From: an uncultured Microbacterium sp.
GTDB taxonomy: Bacteria > Actinomycetota > Actinomycetes > Actinomycetales > Microbacteriaceae
NCBI RefSeq assembly: GCF_937927635.1
Contig: NZ_CALBRW010000037.1
Location: 1-64,000 of the forward strand
Length of the DNA: 64,000 nucleotides
Reading direction: 5' to 3'
Shown: one piece after another, positions 1-7,572 of the stretch
How positions within the stretch are numbered: the stretch's first letter is position 1
Layout of the letters: the number at the start of each line of letters is the position of its first letter
Notes under the pieces: generated by a model
The model's database searches: none
What the model saw: the letters and a program-made list of their open reading frames with translations, nothing else
What the model was told of the DNA's origin: nothing
Program-made: the position numbers and the translations under genes

Positions 1-5
1 ATCCG

Positions 6-38
6 GTGGTGCTCAACCGCAATAATCAGTGGTGCTCA
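6..38. repeat. two spaced direct copies of GTGGTGCTCA
   Basis: The 10-mer GTGGTGCTCA occurs at 6-15 and again at 29-38, exactly 23 bp apart, just beyond the 3' end of the first gene. Spaced terminal direct repeats of this kind are typical of transposase-binding sites at the ends of IS21-like elements. No transposase lies inside the window, so the link to an element on the left is inference. Confidence 0.35.
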
Positions 39-51
39 CAGGGTCGAATAC

Positions 52-1077
52 TCAGCTGCGGTAGCGAGCATCCCAGTCGGCGGCATGGGCAACCGGGCGG
101 GAGGCGGTCCGAAGGTCTTCTTCGGCGAGATCGAAGCTGACCATCGCACCGACCCGTGCGCCGGCCGCCGCCGTCGGCAGCACCTGCAGCATGGGCTCGG
201 CGAGGGTGCCTGCGGCATAAAGCCCGGGCACGGACGTCTGCCCCGTGATGCTGTCCGCATCGACGTGGCTCGCTGTGCCACTGGGGTGCTCGCCCGCCGT
301 CAGCCCGAGGGCCGCGAAAGGCTCCACCCGTGCGTGCAGACGAGTGCCGACGAGGATGGTGTCAGCGGGCACCTCGGTGCCATCGGTCATCCGCAGGGCG
401 CGCAGCCGGCCCTCCTCGTCGTCGAGGATCTCGTCGACGGGTGCGGCGATGACCTGCACTCCAGCATCCGAGAGTGCTGCCAGCCGCTGGTCGGCTGCGG
501 AGACGCCGTCGTGGACCACGACCGTCAGTCGCGAGGTGAGCTGGCGCAGGAGAGGCAGTGCATGAAGACCGGCGGGCGATGTCACGAGAGCGACGATCCG
601 CCCATCCCGCGCCTCGTAGCCGTGGCAGAAGGGACAGTGGATCACTGATCCGCCCCAGTGCTTCGCCAGGCCGGGGATGCCGGGAAGCTCATCGGTCTGC
701 CCTGTCGCCGCCACCACGCGCCGAGCGAAGAGCACGTGGCCACCGGTCAGCTCGACACGGAAGGCATCGGCATCGCGAGTGACAGCGATGGCTTGCCCCG
801 CGAGGATCTCCGTGCCGTAGGAACGCACCTCGGCTCGAGCGATCTTCAGGAATTCGCTGGGGGAGCGCCCCTCGTGTCCGAGGTAGCTGTGCATCTGAGC
901 CGCTGACGCGTTCCTCGGAAGCCCGGAATCCACGACGATCACCGAGCGCCTCTGGCGAGAGAGCTGCAGGGCGGCAGCCAGACCGGCCGCCGAGCCTCCG
1001 ATGATCGCGACGTCGGTGTGCCGGACGGCCGGGGTGCGATCATCGCCGTGCTGGTGGGATGCGTGGGCGGTGGACAT
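52..1077 (-). CDS. thioredoxin-reductase-like FAD/NAD(P)H oxidoreductase
   Basis: The protein has 341 residues. It starts with a Rossmann FAD-binding segment (VAIIGGSAAGLAAA, about residues 23-36) and carries a redox-active CPFC at C148/C151 within HCPFCHGYE, as in the thioredoxin reductase/AhpF family. A second ATG motif and the C-terminal GLYAAGTLAEP flavin motif are also present. It probably reduces a small disulfide substrate in the cytoplasm using NADPH, but there is no adjacent thioredoxin gene, so it is more likely one of the TrxR-like paralogs that work with another partner. It is transcribed away from an HTH-cupin regulator at 1161, with an inverted repeat between them, which suggests that regulator controls it. 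Family assignment is secure; the substrate is unknown. Confidence 0.85.
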   Translation of the reverse strand: MSTAHASHQHGDDRTPAVRHTDVAIIGGSAAGLAAALQLSRQRRSVIVVDSGLPRNASAAQMHSYLGHEGRSPSEFLKIARAEVRSYGTEILAGQAIAVTRDADAFRVELTGGHVLFARRVVAATGQTDELPGIPGLAKHWGGSVIHCPFCHGYEARDGRIVALVTSPAGLHALPLLRQLTSRLTVVVHDGVSAADQRLAALSDAGVQVIAAPVDEILDDEEGRLRALRMTDGTEVPADTILVGTRLHARVEPFAALGLTAGEHPSGTASHVDADSITGQTSVPGLYAAGTLAEPMLQVLPTAAAGARVGAMVSFDLAEEDLRTASRPVAHAADWDARYRS

Positions 1078-1117
1078 GGCTCGACGATAGCAGGATATTG
1101 CGTATACTGGACAGGCA

Positions 1118-1134
1118 TTTGCAGAATTCGCAAA
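1118..1134. promoter_or_regulatory. candidate operator between divergent oxidoreductase and regulator genes
   Basis: TTTGC and GCAAA face each other across the 7-nt spacer AGAATTC, giving a 17-bp dyad. It lies 26 bp upstream of the regulator start and 41 bp upstream of the oxidoreductase start. A TATACT -10-like box for the plus strand is at 1103-1108. The HTH-cupin protein is the obvious candidate ligand. Confidence 0.4.
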
Positions 1135-1160
1135 CTACGCGCAGAGAGAGGAGCGTCCTC

Positions 1161-1718
1161 ATGTCCGATCTCGAACAGATCGTCCGAACCCGACTGCGCA
1201 GTCTGCGCCGTGCGCAATCGCTGTCACTCGACGACCTGGCCGAACGATCCCATCTGAGCACCTCGACCATCAGCCGGATCGAGACCGGCAAGCGCTCGAT
1301 CGGCCTGGACGTGCTCCTCCCCCTGGCGAGGGCGCTGCGGACCGACGTGGAGACCCTGCTCGAGGACGACGTGGACACCGACGTGGTGATCCGTCCCGTG
1401 CCCAGCCAGGAAGGCGCGCGCACCACCTGGGCGCTCTCCAAGGCGACAGGCCAGATGAAGGCTCTGAAAGTCCGCCTCGAGCCCAGCGGAATGATGCCCG
1501 AGCAGCGCGTGCACCCCGGCCACGATTGGTTCTTCGTGCTCGAGGGGCGGATCCGGCTCCTGCTCGGCGACCGCATGATCCTCGTCGAGGCGGGCGAGGC
1601 CGCCGAGTTCGCCACCATGACGCCGCATGCGTTCATCGCCGAGGGCGGCCCCGCCGAGGTGATCATGATCTTCGATCAGCAGGGGCTCGTCGTGCACCGA
1701 GACGGAGGCGCGGTCTGA
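1161..1718 (+). CDS. XRE-family transcriptional regulator with C-terminal cupin
   Basis: The protein has 185 residues. An N-terminal Cro/C1-type helix-turn-helix (about residues 8-62, with SLDDLAERSHLSTSTISRIE) is followed by a cupin barrel (about 105-178, with HPGHDWFFVLEGRI). Such HTH-cupin proteins usually sense a small metabolite and regulate a neighbouring gene. The ATG at 1161 is chosen because it begins the conserved domain and sits 7 nt after GAGAGGAG; an upstream in-frame start at 1059 would overlap the promoter region. The divergent flavoprotein at 52-1077 is the likely target. The ligand cannot be read from the sequence. Confidence 0.85.
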   Translation: MSDLEQIVRTRLRSLRRAQSLSLDDLAERSHLSTSTISRIETGKRSIGLDVLLPLARALRTDVETLLEDDVDTDVVIRPVPSQEGARTTWALSKATGQMKALKVRLEPSGMMPEQRVHPGHDWFFVLEGRIRLLLGDRMILVEAGEAAEFATMTPHAFIAEGGPAEVIMIFDQQGLVVHRDGGAV

Positions 1719-1744
1719 AGACGAGTGCGGCTCCTGCAGACAGG

Positions 1745-1785
1745 GATCGAGCCGGATGCCACGTGCACGGGCATCCGGCTCGATC
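1745..1785. terminator. bidirectional terminator between convergent genes
   Basis: A perfect 16-bp inverted repeat (arms 1745-1760 and 1770-1785, GATCGAGCCGGATGCC and its complement) with a 9-nt loop lies between the regulator stop at 1718 and the convergent DUF2249 stop at 1801. There is no T-tract, as is usual in actinobacteria. Confidence 0.7.
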
Positions 1786-1800
1786 AGCATGCGACCGAAG

Positions 1801-2031
1801 TCAGGGCTTGCCGATGCGGACGCGCCACACCGTCGGGCCCTGCTCGAGGTAATCCCAGGTGAACTGGCCGTTGAACTCGGCGTCGAACTGGTACCACAGC
1901 GGCTTCGGGTCGTGGTCGTTGATCAGCTCGAAGCCCTTGCCGGCCTCCAGGTCGTGGTAGTTCTGCAGAATCAGCTCATGCCGACGCTGCGGCACGTCGT
2001 TGCGCACATCGAGCTGCGGGTCGTTGCTCAT
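1801..2031 (-). CDS. DUF2249 domain-containing small protein
   Basis: The protein has 76 residues and matches the whole DUF2249 fold. The recognisable features are the RHELILQNYHDLEAG segment, the FELINDHDPKPLWYQF block and the WRVRIGK tail. DUF2249 proteins are often found near nitrogen-oxide or redox genes, but their reaction is not established. The ATG at 2031 follows AGGAGGACCA on the minus strand. The gene overlaps the preceding small gene by four bases (ATGA), so the pair is translationally coupled. Both lie downstream of the palindrome at 2296-2325 and of dabA. Confidence 0.75.
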   Translation of the reverse strand: MSNDPQLDVRNDVPQRRHELILQNYHDLEAGKGFELINDHDPKPLWYQFDAEFNGQFTWDYLEQGPTVWRVRIGKP

Positions 2032-2282
2032 TGGTCCTCCTGATTGTTGGGTGAAGATGCGGAATCCAGGTCGGTCGTCTGCGGCAGGCGTGCCAGGTAG
2101 TGCATGGCGCCGTTGAGCAGCTCGGCCTGCCTCGGGTGCTCGTCGCGGAGTGCGAGCCAGGCCCGCGCGGCGAGCCGGTTGGCAGCATCCGGATCGCCGG
2201 ACTTGCCGACCAGGCGCAGCGCCTTGAGGAGAACTCCGACGGTCGCGGCGAGCGCTTCGTCGTCGTGACCGTCGTCTGCCAT
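2028..2282 (-). CDS. small conserved helical protein of unknown function, paired with DUF2249
   Basis: The protein has 84 residues (starting MADDGHDDE), is predicted to be largely helical and ends in a short disordered tail. I do not recognise a domain. The ATG at 2282 is preferred to a GTG nine bases upstream because GAGGAG sits 8 nt before it. The 4-bp overlap with the DUF2249 gene points to a joint function. It is the first gene after a perfect 30-bp inverted repeat, so it is probably the regulated head of the two-gene unit. A role in redox or nitrogen-oxide handling is inference from the DUF2249 partner alone. Confidence 0.6.
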   Translation of the reverse strand: MADDGHDDEALAATVGVLLKALRLVGKSGDPDAANRLAARAWLALRDEHPRQAELLNGAMHYLARLPQTTDLDSASSPNNQEDQ

Positions 2283-2295
2283 CTGTCGCACTCCT

Positions 2296-2325
2296 CATTT
2301 ATCACGGGAAAAGCCGTGATAAATG
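2296..2325. promoter_or_regulatory. perfect 12-bp-arm palindrome upstream of the DUF2249 pair
   Basis: CATTTATCACGG and CCGTGATAAATG are exact complements across the 6-nt loop GAAAAG. The element lies 13 bp upstream of the small gene's ATG and 28 bp after the dabA stop. Its A/T-rich arms are unlike the GC-rich terminators of this window, which favours an operator for a dimeric regulator. A terminator for dabA is the alternative. Confidence 0.55.
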
Positions 2326-2353
2326 ACACACTACTCCCCGTGGGGAGCACCGA

Positions 2354-4939
2354 TCAATGCGCGACCGCGCCGCGGATCAGCGGACTCCACCCGGCCGACG
2401 AATAGCGGAGCCATGGCTCGCCGTCGCCCTCCCGCGCGCACAGGGTGATCCAGGCGTTCGCGGCCAGATCGCGCAGCATCGGGTTCCGCTCGATGATCTC
2501 GTCGAGTCGCGAGGTGGGAGCCTCGACGAGCGTCAGCATCCTCATCGGCTCGTGCCGCAGGCGGATGCCGTCCGACAGCGACTGCCACGGCAGCCCCACC
2601 TGCAGGTCGGTGGTCGGCCCGGCCATGACACCCTGGCCGCCCCCGACGACGTTGTGCAGCGTCTTCGACCCGGCGCCCAGCTTCTGGTGGTCGACAGCGG
2701 AGAAGTAGTACTGACAGCTGATCCACTGCGCCACGATCGTCGGGCCCATGAGCAGCGTCTCCAGCACCGAGCCGTCGGCGTCGCCGCGGTGGTCGTAGTC
2801 GTGCAGGAACACGCGGCAGTCCAGGTTCACGCCGCGGGTCAGCGCGCGCGGGGCGATGATGGTCGCCGTGTTGCCCGCGAGGCCCCATTCCGGAAACGCC
2901 TGCGCCCAGTCGACCGAGCGCGTGCGCACGTGGCGCACGGCAGCCCGGCCGTTGCCGTGCCCTGCGGCGGCGGGCAACGTCTCGACCCGCTCCAGCGCGA
3001 GCTGCTCGCCCGCGGTCTCGAAGTCGGCGCGCAGTCGTGCCACGTCATCTGCATGGTCGGCGGGGATGAGGTGCGCGTCGAGGACGGCGACCTCGTCGGT
3101 GGTCGTGTTGTGCTCCGCCGCGACGAAGAGCGTGGATGCCGGGATGCGGATGCCGTGCTCGACCAGCGCGTCGCGCACATCGGTCCGATTCAGCAGCTCG
3201 GCGGCCGCCCTGGCGTTCGGAGCGCCGGGGTGCCCGCCGCAGGCGCCGCAGTCCAGTACGGCCTGGTACGGGTTGTTGGTCGTGCTGGCGCTGTGACCGG
3301 TGAACACCACGAGTCGCGCGAAGCCGTCGGTCAGCCCGAGCAGTGTGAGGATCGTCACGGCGGTCTGTGCGCGCTGATCAGGGGTGAGCGCGTCGAGCGT
3401 GATGTCGGTCGTGGCCTCGGGGGCGAGTCTGCCGGTGGCCTTCCGGAGCAGGGCGCTGGATGCGTGCGGAGCCAGCGTCCGCGCTGCGGCGATGGGCCCG
3501 GCCGCCCAGCCGGTCGCCTCGGCGAGGATGAACGCCGCTCCGGGCACCTCCTCGGCCGTGTGCCAGGAGGACTGCACCGCGGCGGCCATCTGCCGGCCCG
3601 CGAGGTGCCGCGCGTTCTCACCGTCGTGACCGGGGGCCGGCGACTCGGTGAGATCGAACTGCGACGTTCCGGGGCCCGGGTGCTGGTGGCGGTGCGTCGC
3701 GCTGAGCAGCGGGGCGAAGCGCATGGCGACGGAGAAGAAGCCGGCGAATCCCATGGTCTGGTACGGACCGGTCTCCTCCAGATGCCGCCGCAGTCCCTCG
3801 GCGCGGTTGTCGATGCAGCAGGCCACCTGCGCGAACGGCGCCGCCGGAGCGGGCGGCAGAGCACGGGGAGCATCCATCGCGGTCAGCAGTCCGTCGCGAT
3901 AGTGGGCTTCGTACGCCTCCAGCCAGATCAGCTCGCGACGGCGCAGCGGCACGTGGATGAGCAGATCGGCGACGGTGTCGCGATCCTCCGGCGTTGCGTC
4001 GGCGGAGAGCAGCGAGAGAACGTGCGCCGCGCGCTCGCGCGGGCCGGGCAGAACCGGCGCCTGAACGGGGATCCAGCGGGCAGCCTCGTACGCCGTGGTG
4101 CCCGCGTGCTCGGGCACCAGGAAGGCGGCCTCGACGCTCACCCGCAGGGCCAGGTACTCCCGGAGATCCGCGATCTCGTGCGCAGGATCCGCCTGGCGTC
4201 CGCGGATGCGAGCCGTCCACCCCGGCAGGCTCGACAGATGGCAGCGGAGGTACTCGACGCGTTCGGAGTCGGGAACGCCCAGCTCGGCGAGGGCGTGCAG
4301 CAGGGCATCCGCGGGTTCGGCGTCGACGGCTCTCAGACTCGCTCTGGTGCGCCGCGGCAGCCTCGGAGTGTGCGGCGCCAGGCCGCGCCAGGCCGCGAAC
4401 AGCCCGCTCTGCCGCGCGGGCATCGACCAGGTCGCCTGCCCCTCGCCGAAGTATCCGCCGAGGTAGGTGATCACATGCGTCTCGATGCGTGCCGCGATGT
4501 CGGAGTCGAGGCGCTGCGCGAGCGTGAGCTGCGTGCGCTTCGGCGTCGGGACGGTGAGTCCGTGCAGCAGGTCCACCAGGATGATCTCGTCCGGCTCGAA
4601 CACCGTGCTGCCGACGATGATCGACGGCTGCTCGAACACGCGGGGCGCGAGGGTCTGCAGCGCTCGCCGCAGATCGGCATCCGTGATCCTGCCGTCCTTG
4701 TACAGCTCGCGCATCCACGTCTCCGGCGGCATGACGCGAGAACCCAGCAGCTGACCGGCGATCCGTGCGGCCTCGGTGAAGGGCTCGTCGATCAGCCCCT
4801 CGAGCGGGTTGCCCGAGATGAAGTCCTGCAGGGGCCAGGTCCCGGTGAAGATCCGGCTCGCCTCGATCACGTCCCGGTTCAGGCGGCGGCGTGCTTCCTC
4901 GGCGTCGGAGATCTCCAGGGCTGTCTCGCCGCGGCTCAC
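2354..4939 (-). CDS. dabA: DabA: probable inorganic carbon transporter subunit (DUF2309/UPF0753)
   Basis: The protein has 861 residues, the usual size for the family. DabA is the cytoplasmic, beta-carbonic-anhydrase-like half of the DAB pump, thought to trap CO2 as bicarbonate using energy from the DabB membrane subunit. The zinc-site pattern is complete: C375 and D377 in CCIDNRAEG, then H549 in FTGHSAS and C564 in LDCGACGG. The spacing matches that of the characterised enzyme (Cys-x-Asp, then His and Cys 15 apart). Its start overlaps the dabB stop by four bases, so the two are coupled. This system is best known from chemoautotrophs; here it would supply bicarbonate for carboxylations or pH control, which is inference. 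Confidence 0.9.
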   Translation of the reverse strand: MSRGETALEISDAEEARRRLNRDVIEASRIFTGTWPLQDFISGNPLEGLIDEPFTEAARIAGQLLGSRVMPPETWMRELYKDGRITDADLRRALQTLAPRVFEQPSIIVGSTVFEPDEIILVDLLHGLTVPTPKRTQLTLAQRLDSDIAARIETHVITYLGGYFGEGQATWSMPARQSGLFAAWRGLAPHTPRLPRRTRASLRAVDAEPADALLHALAELGVPDSERVEYLRCHLSSLPGWTARIRGRQADPAHEIADLREYLALRVSVEAAFLVPEHAGTTAYEAARWIPVQAPVLPGPRERAAHVLSLLSADATPEDRDTVADLLIHVPLRRRELIWLEAYEAHYRDGLLTAMDAPRALPPAPAAPFAQVACCIDNRAEGLRRHLEETGPYQTMGFAGFFSVAMRFAPLLSATHRHQHPGPGTSQFDLTESPAPGHDGENARHLAGRQMAAAVQSSWHTAEEVPGAAFILAEATGWAAGPIAAARTLAPHASSALLRKATGRLAPEATTDITLDALTPDQRAQTAVTILTLLGLTDGFARLVVFTGHSASTTNNPYQAVLDCGACGGHPGAPNARAAAELLNRTDVRDALVEHGIRIPASTLFVAAEHNTTTDEVAVLDAHLIPADHADDVARLRADFETAGEQLALERVETLPAAAGHGNGRAAVRHVRTRSVDWAQAFPEWGLAGNTATIIAPRALTRGVNLDCRVFLHDYDHRGDADGSVLETLLMGPTIVAQWISCQYYFSAVDHQKLGAGSKTLHNVVGGGQGVMAGPTTDLQVGLPWQSLSDGIRLRHEPMRMLTLVEAPTSRLDEIIERNPMLRDLAANAWITLCAREGDGEPWLRYSSAGWSPLIRGAVAH

Positions 4940-6576
4940 AGCCGCACTCCCTCAGACGCGGGCTCGGGCATGACGGCGACCAGCGGGCGGCCCACGCGGG
5001 GGATGGGCACGACGCCGTGCGGATGCGGATACGGCATCGTGCGGGGCGCCGTCATCGCGCGCGACTGGAACCGGATGGGCTGCCCTGCGGCCAGGACGTG
5101 CGCATACAGCCATGCGGCCGCCCGCGGGAAGCGCCGTGCCTGCGAGGGAGCGAACCAGGCGGCGACCAGCGCCACCAGCAGCGCGGCGAACGCCCATGCG
5201 GGTGCTGCCGCGGCGCCCATCGGTGCGAGGTCCTGATCCAGGAAGCGAGTGATCGCGGTGAGGATCGTCAGATAAGCCGCAGCCATGAGTGGAACCGCGA
5301 TGAGGAGGATCGCGATGCCGGAGCCTGTCGGCCTGCGGTGGATCCAGCCCCACCCGGCGGATGCCGCGGTCAGCGCAGCGAACGCCATGAGCACCGCGCC
5401 GCTGGCATGCGACTCGGGGCGCAGCACGCCGGCGAGCGCGGCGACCGATGCGGCGGCGACGGTGATGCTCAGCACGCCCAGCGCCACCAGTCGGATGCGA
5501 CTCAGGGGCGCGAGCGCCGGTTCGTCCTCGTGGCGGACGTGGGATCCGACAGTGGAGGTGGATCCGAGGAACAGCGTGGACTTGAACATGCCGTGGGCGA
5601 TCAGGTGCGAGATCGCGGCGGCCAGCAGCCCCAGCGAGCAGGCCAGCAGCAGGAACGCCATCTGCGCGATCGTCGAGTAGACCAGGGCGCCCTTGATGTC
5701 AGGGCGGGCCAGCATGATCAGCGTCGCGTACACGGTGCCGACGGCGGCGACCGCGAACGTGAGGCCGGTCGCCCACAGGCTGGCTCCCACCAGCGGGTAC
5801 AGGCGCACCAGCAGGATTCCGCCCGCGTTGACGACGCCGGCATGCAGGATCGCCGAGACGGGGGTGGGTGCAACCAGCGAGGCCGACAGCCAGCGGTGGA
5901 AGGGCAGCTGCGCACAGCGCGCGGCAGCGGCGACCACGAGCAGAACGGCGATGATCGTGCCGGTCACGGGACCGGCATCCGGAGCGGGCACGAGTGCGCT
6001 GATGTCCTGGGTCCCGCCGTGCGTGAGGTGGAGCACCACCGCGACCCACAGGGCGGCGTCGCCGATGAGGATCATGCGGGCGGTGTGCCGGGCCGCGTCG
6101 CGGGCAGCAGGCTGCGGCCAGTGCATCGACACGAGAGCGATCAGAGCCAGACCGGATGCCGTCCATCCCGCCGCGAGCGTGATCACGGATGCCGAGGTGA
6201 CCATGACGGCCGTCGCTGAGATGAGCAGGCCGGAGCGGATGACGAACCGAGCCGCGCTGTCGTCGCCGAGCAGCTGCCGTCGTGCGAACACCTGGACGAC
6301 GGTGTTCACGAAGCTGACGAGCAGCAGCAGGAGGACGGTGAGCCTGTCCGCCGTCGTGCCGAACCACAGGCCATCATCTGCGCCGAGGCGGATCGTGGTC
6401 GCCTGCCCCGAGACGCCGACGAGGATCGCCAGCGCGAGAGCGGCCGTCAGGCCGAACGCTGCGCCGATCACGCCCAGGCGTCGGATGGCGCGGCGCACGC
6501 CGGGGAGCAGCGCGAGCAGAGACGCGAATCCGGGGGCGGCGATGCCGATGGTCAGCAGTACGGCGGTGAGGCTCAT
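4936..6576 (-). CDS. dabB: DabB: proton-conducting membrane subunit (NuoL/MrpA-like) of the DAB pump
   Basis: The protein has 546 residues and about 14 hydrophobic segments with the proton-antiporter fold shared by NuoL, NuoM and MrpD (for example the block LPFHRWLSASLVAPTPVSA around 224-242 and the HAGVVNAGG motif that follows). Its immediate fusion-like coupling to dabA (ATGA overlap at 4936-4939) identifies it as DabB and not a complex I subunit; no other nuo or mrp genes are present. It would use cation flux across the membrane to drive DabA. A short frame ending on its start codon (6573-6632) may set its translation rate. Confidence 0.88.
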   Translation of the reverse strand: MSLTAVLLTIGIAAPGFASLLALLPGVRRAIRRLGVIGAAFGLTAALALAILVGVSGQATTIRLGADDGLWFGTTADRLTVLLLLLVSFVNTVVQVFARRQLLGDDSAARFVIRSGLLISATAVMVTSASVITLAAGWTASGLALIALVSMHWPQPAARDAARHTARMILIGDAALWVAVVLHLTHGGTQDISALVPAPDAGPVTGTIIAVLLVVAAAARCAQLPFHRWLSASLVAPTPVSAILHAGVVNAGGILLVRLYPLVGASLWATGLTFAVAAVGTVYATLIMLARPDIKGALVYSTIAQMAFLLLACSLGLLAAAISHLIAHGMFKSTLFLGSTSTVGSHVRHEDEPALAPLSRIRLVALGVLSITVAAASVAALAGVLRPESHASGAVLMAFAALTAASAGWGWIHRRPTGSGIAILLIAVPLMAAAYLTILTAITRFLDQDLAPMGAAAAPAWAFAALLVALVAAWFAPSQARRFPRAAAWLYAHVLAAGQPIRFQSRAMTAPRTMPYPHPHGVVPIPRVGRPLVAVMPEPASEGVRL

Positions 6577-6632
6577 GCGAGGCTCGCCGGGGCTGTGTTG
6601 GTGATAGCGATCACGAACGCCTCCAGGCTCAT
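6573..6632 (-). CDS. possible 19-residue leader peptide coupled to dabB
   Basis: An ATG at 6632 opens a 19-codon frame (MSLEAFVIAITNTAPASLA) whose TGA overlaps the dabB ATG in the ATGA arrangement. Its first codons copy the dabB start (ATGAGCCT), so it may be a small duplication. No good ribosome site is visible before it. Translational coupling or attenuation is possible; it may equally be chance. Confidence 0.3.
   Translation of the reverse strand: MSLEAFVIAITNTAPASLA
6601..6614. promoter_or_regulatory. short GTGAT-ATCAC dyad in the dabB leader
   Basis: GTGAT and ATCAC face each other across AGCG, 25 bp upstream of the dabB start. The half-site resembles the ATCACG core of the palindrome at 2296-2325 at the other end of the cluster, which could mean a shared regulator. 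The match is short. Confidence 0.25.
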
Positions 6633-6722
6633 GCGACAGTGATTACAGGACTCAGAATAGCAGACTAAGTTGTCCGGTATTGACGGTCAGGTCTTATGTG
6701 ACGGAGCGGTCGGCCGTGCGCG

Positions 6723-6766
6723 GACGAGGGCGCCCGGGCCTCTGGACAGGTCCGGGCGCCCTCGTC
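6723..6766 (-). terminator. terminator after the fasciclin gene
   Basis: A perfect 15-bp inverted repeat (6723-6737 and 6752-6766, GACGAGGGCGCCCGG and its complement) with a 14-nt loop begins 15 bp past the fasciclin stop and separates it from the dabB promoter region. Confidence 0.75.
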
Positions 6767-6781
6767 GATCGAGGGGCAGTG

Positions 6782-7441
6782 TCAGTTGCTCGGCGGCATC
6801 AGCACCGAGTCGATCAGATAGACGGTCGCGTTGGCGGTGTGCACGCCACCGCAGAGCACCTTCGCGCCGCCGACCATGAGGTCATCGCCGCTGCCGGTCA
6901 CGGTGACGTCCGCGCCTTCGACCGTCTTGTGCGTTCCGACGATCTGAGTCGGGTCGAGCTGTCCGGGGATCACGTGATAGGTGAGGATCGTCGTGAGCGT
7001 CTTCGCGTCGGTCTTCAGCCCGTCGATGGTCGCCGCCGGGATCTTCGCGAAGGCGTCGTCGACGGGGGCGAAGACCGTGAACTCGCTGCCGTTCAGCGTG
7101 TCGACCAGGTTCACATCCGGGTTGAGCTTGCCGCTCACCGCCGAGACGAGGGTCGTCAGCATCGGGTTGTTGGACGCCGCCACAGCGACCGGATCCTGCG
7201 ACATCCCCTGGATGGAGCCGGCGCCGTCGGGCACGGCCTTCGCATACGCCGCGCATCCGGGTCCGACCAGATCCGCCGCCGGATCCATGGTCGCGGGCGC
7301 GCTGGATGCCGGGGACGACTCCGACGAGGACGCCGGGGTCTTGGCCGTCGATTCCGAGCTCATCGAGCAGCCGGACAGCACGAGCAGGCCGGCGAAGCCC
7401 AGGGAAACCGCTGCAGCGAACTTCTTCTTGGAGCTGAACAT
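6782..7441 (-). CDS. fasciclin (FAS1) domain surface lipoprotein, MPT70/MPT83-like
   Basis: The protein has 219 residues: a signal peptide with lipobox LSGC (lipidated Cys near residue 25), a Ser/Ala/Thr-rich linker, then one FAS1 domain (about 75-219, with [28 protein letters not shown] and [10 protein letters not shown]). Two further cysteines, in GPGCAAYA and KVLCGGVH, could form a disulfide as in MPT70. The second of two adjacent ATGs is chosen because it is 6 nt from GGAGG. In Mycobacterium tuberculosis mpt70, mpt83 and dipZ form the SigK regulon. Here the gene is divergent from dipZ and has its own SigK-like promoter. It is probably an envelope adhesin or binding protein folded with the help of DipZ. 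Confidence 0.88.
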   Translation of the reverse strand: MFSSKKKFAAAVSLGFAGLLVLSGCSMSSESTAKTPASSSESSPASSAPATMDPAADLVGPGCAAYAKAVPDGAGSIQGMSQDPVAVAASNNPMLTTLVSAVSGKLNPDVNLVDTLNGSEFTVFAPVDDAFAKIPAATIDGLKTDAKTLTTILTYHVIPGQLDPTQIVGTHKTVEGADVTVTGSGDDLMVGGAKVLCGGVHTANATVYLIDSVLMPPSN

Positions 7442-7490
7442 CATCTACCTCCGTAGATCCGAGCCGCGGCCTTCCCGCGGCGTCGACGTT

Positions 7491-7518
7491 TCTTCGGAGC
7501 GGACGGTGGATCGGATGG
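7491..7518 (-). promoter_or_regulatory. SigK-type promoter of the fasciclin gene
   Basis: On the minus strand CCATCC (7513-7518) is followed after 15 nt by CCGAAGA (7491-7497). The mycobacterial SigK consensus as I know it is CCATCC, 16-17 nt, CCGAATA: an exact -35 and one mismatch in the -10. Confidence 0.6.
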
Positions 7519-7522
7519 AATC

Positions 7523-7550
7523 CAATCCGATCGTCCTCGCCGACCGAACA
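7523..7550 (+). promoter_or_regulatory. SigK-type promoter of dipZ-sigK-rskA
   Basis: CAATCC (7523-7528) is followed after 15 nt by CCGAACA (7544-7550), 22 bp before the dipZ start. Each box differs by one base from the SigK consensus, and the spacer is the same 15 nt as in the opposing promoter. The two -35 boxes sit inside an imperfect palindrome (ATCGGAT at 7510-7516, ATCCGAT at 7525-7531). Confidence 0.6.
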
Positions 7551-7572
7551 ACCCACGACGGAAGGCAGGACC

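Noticed and set aside
2357..5236. A 959-codon open frame on the plus strand opposite dabA
   Set aside because: It mirrors the third-position G/C pattern of dabA, has an Arg/Gly/Ala-rich composition with no domain, and crosses the dabA-dabB junction. dabA has family motifs and zinc ligands.
4936..6576. A complex I (NuoL) or Mrp antiporter gene
   Set aside because: No other nuo or mrp gene is adjacent, and the gene is fused by overlap to dabA, which defines it as dabB.
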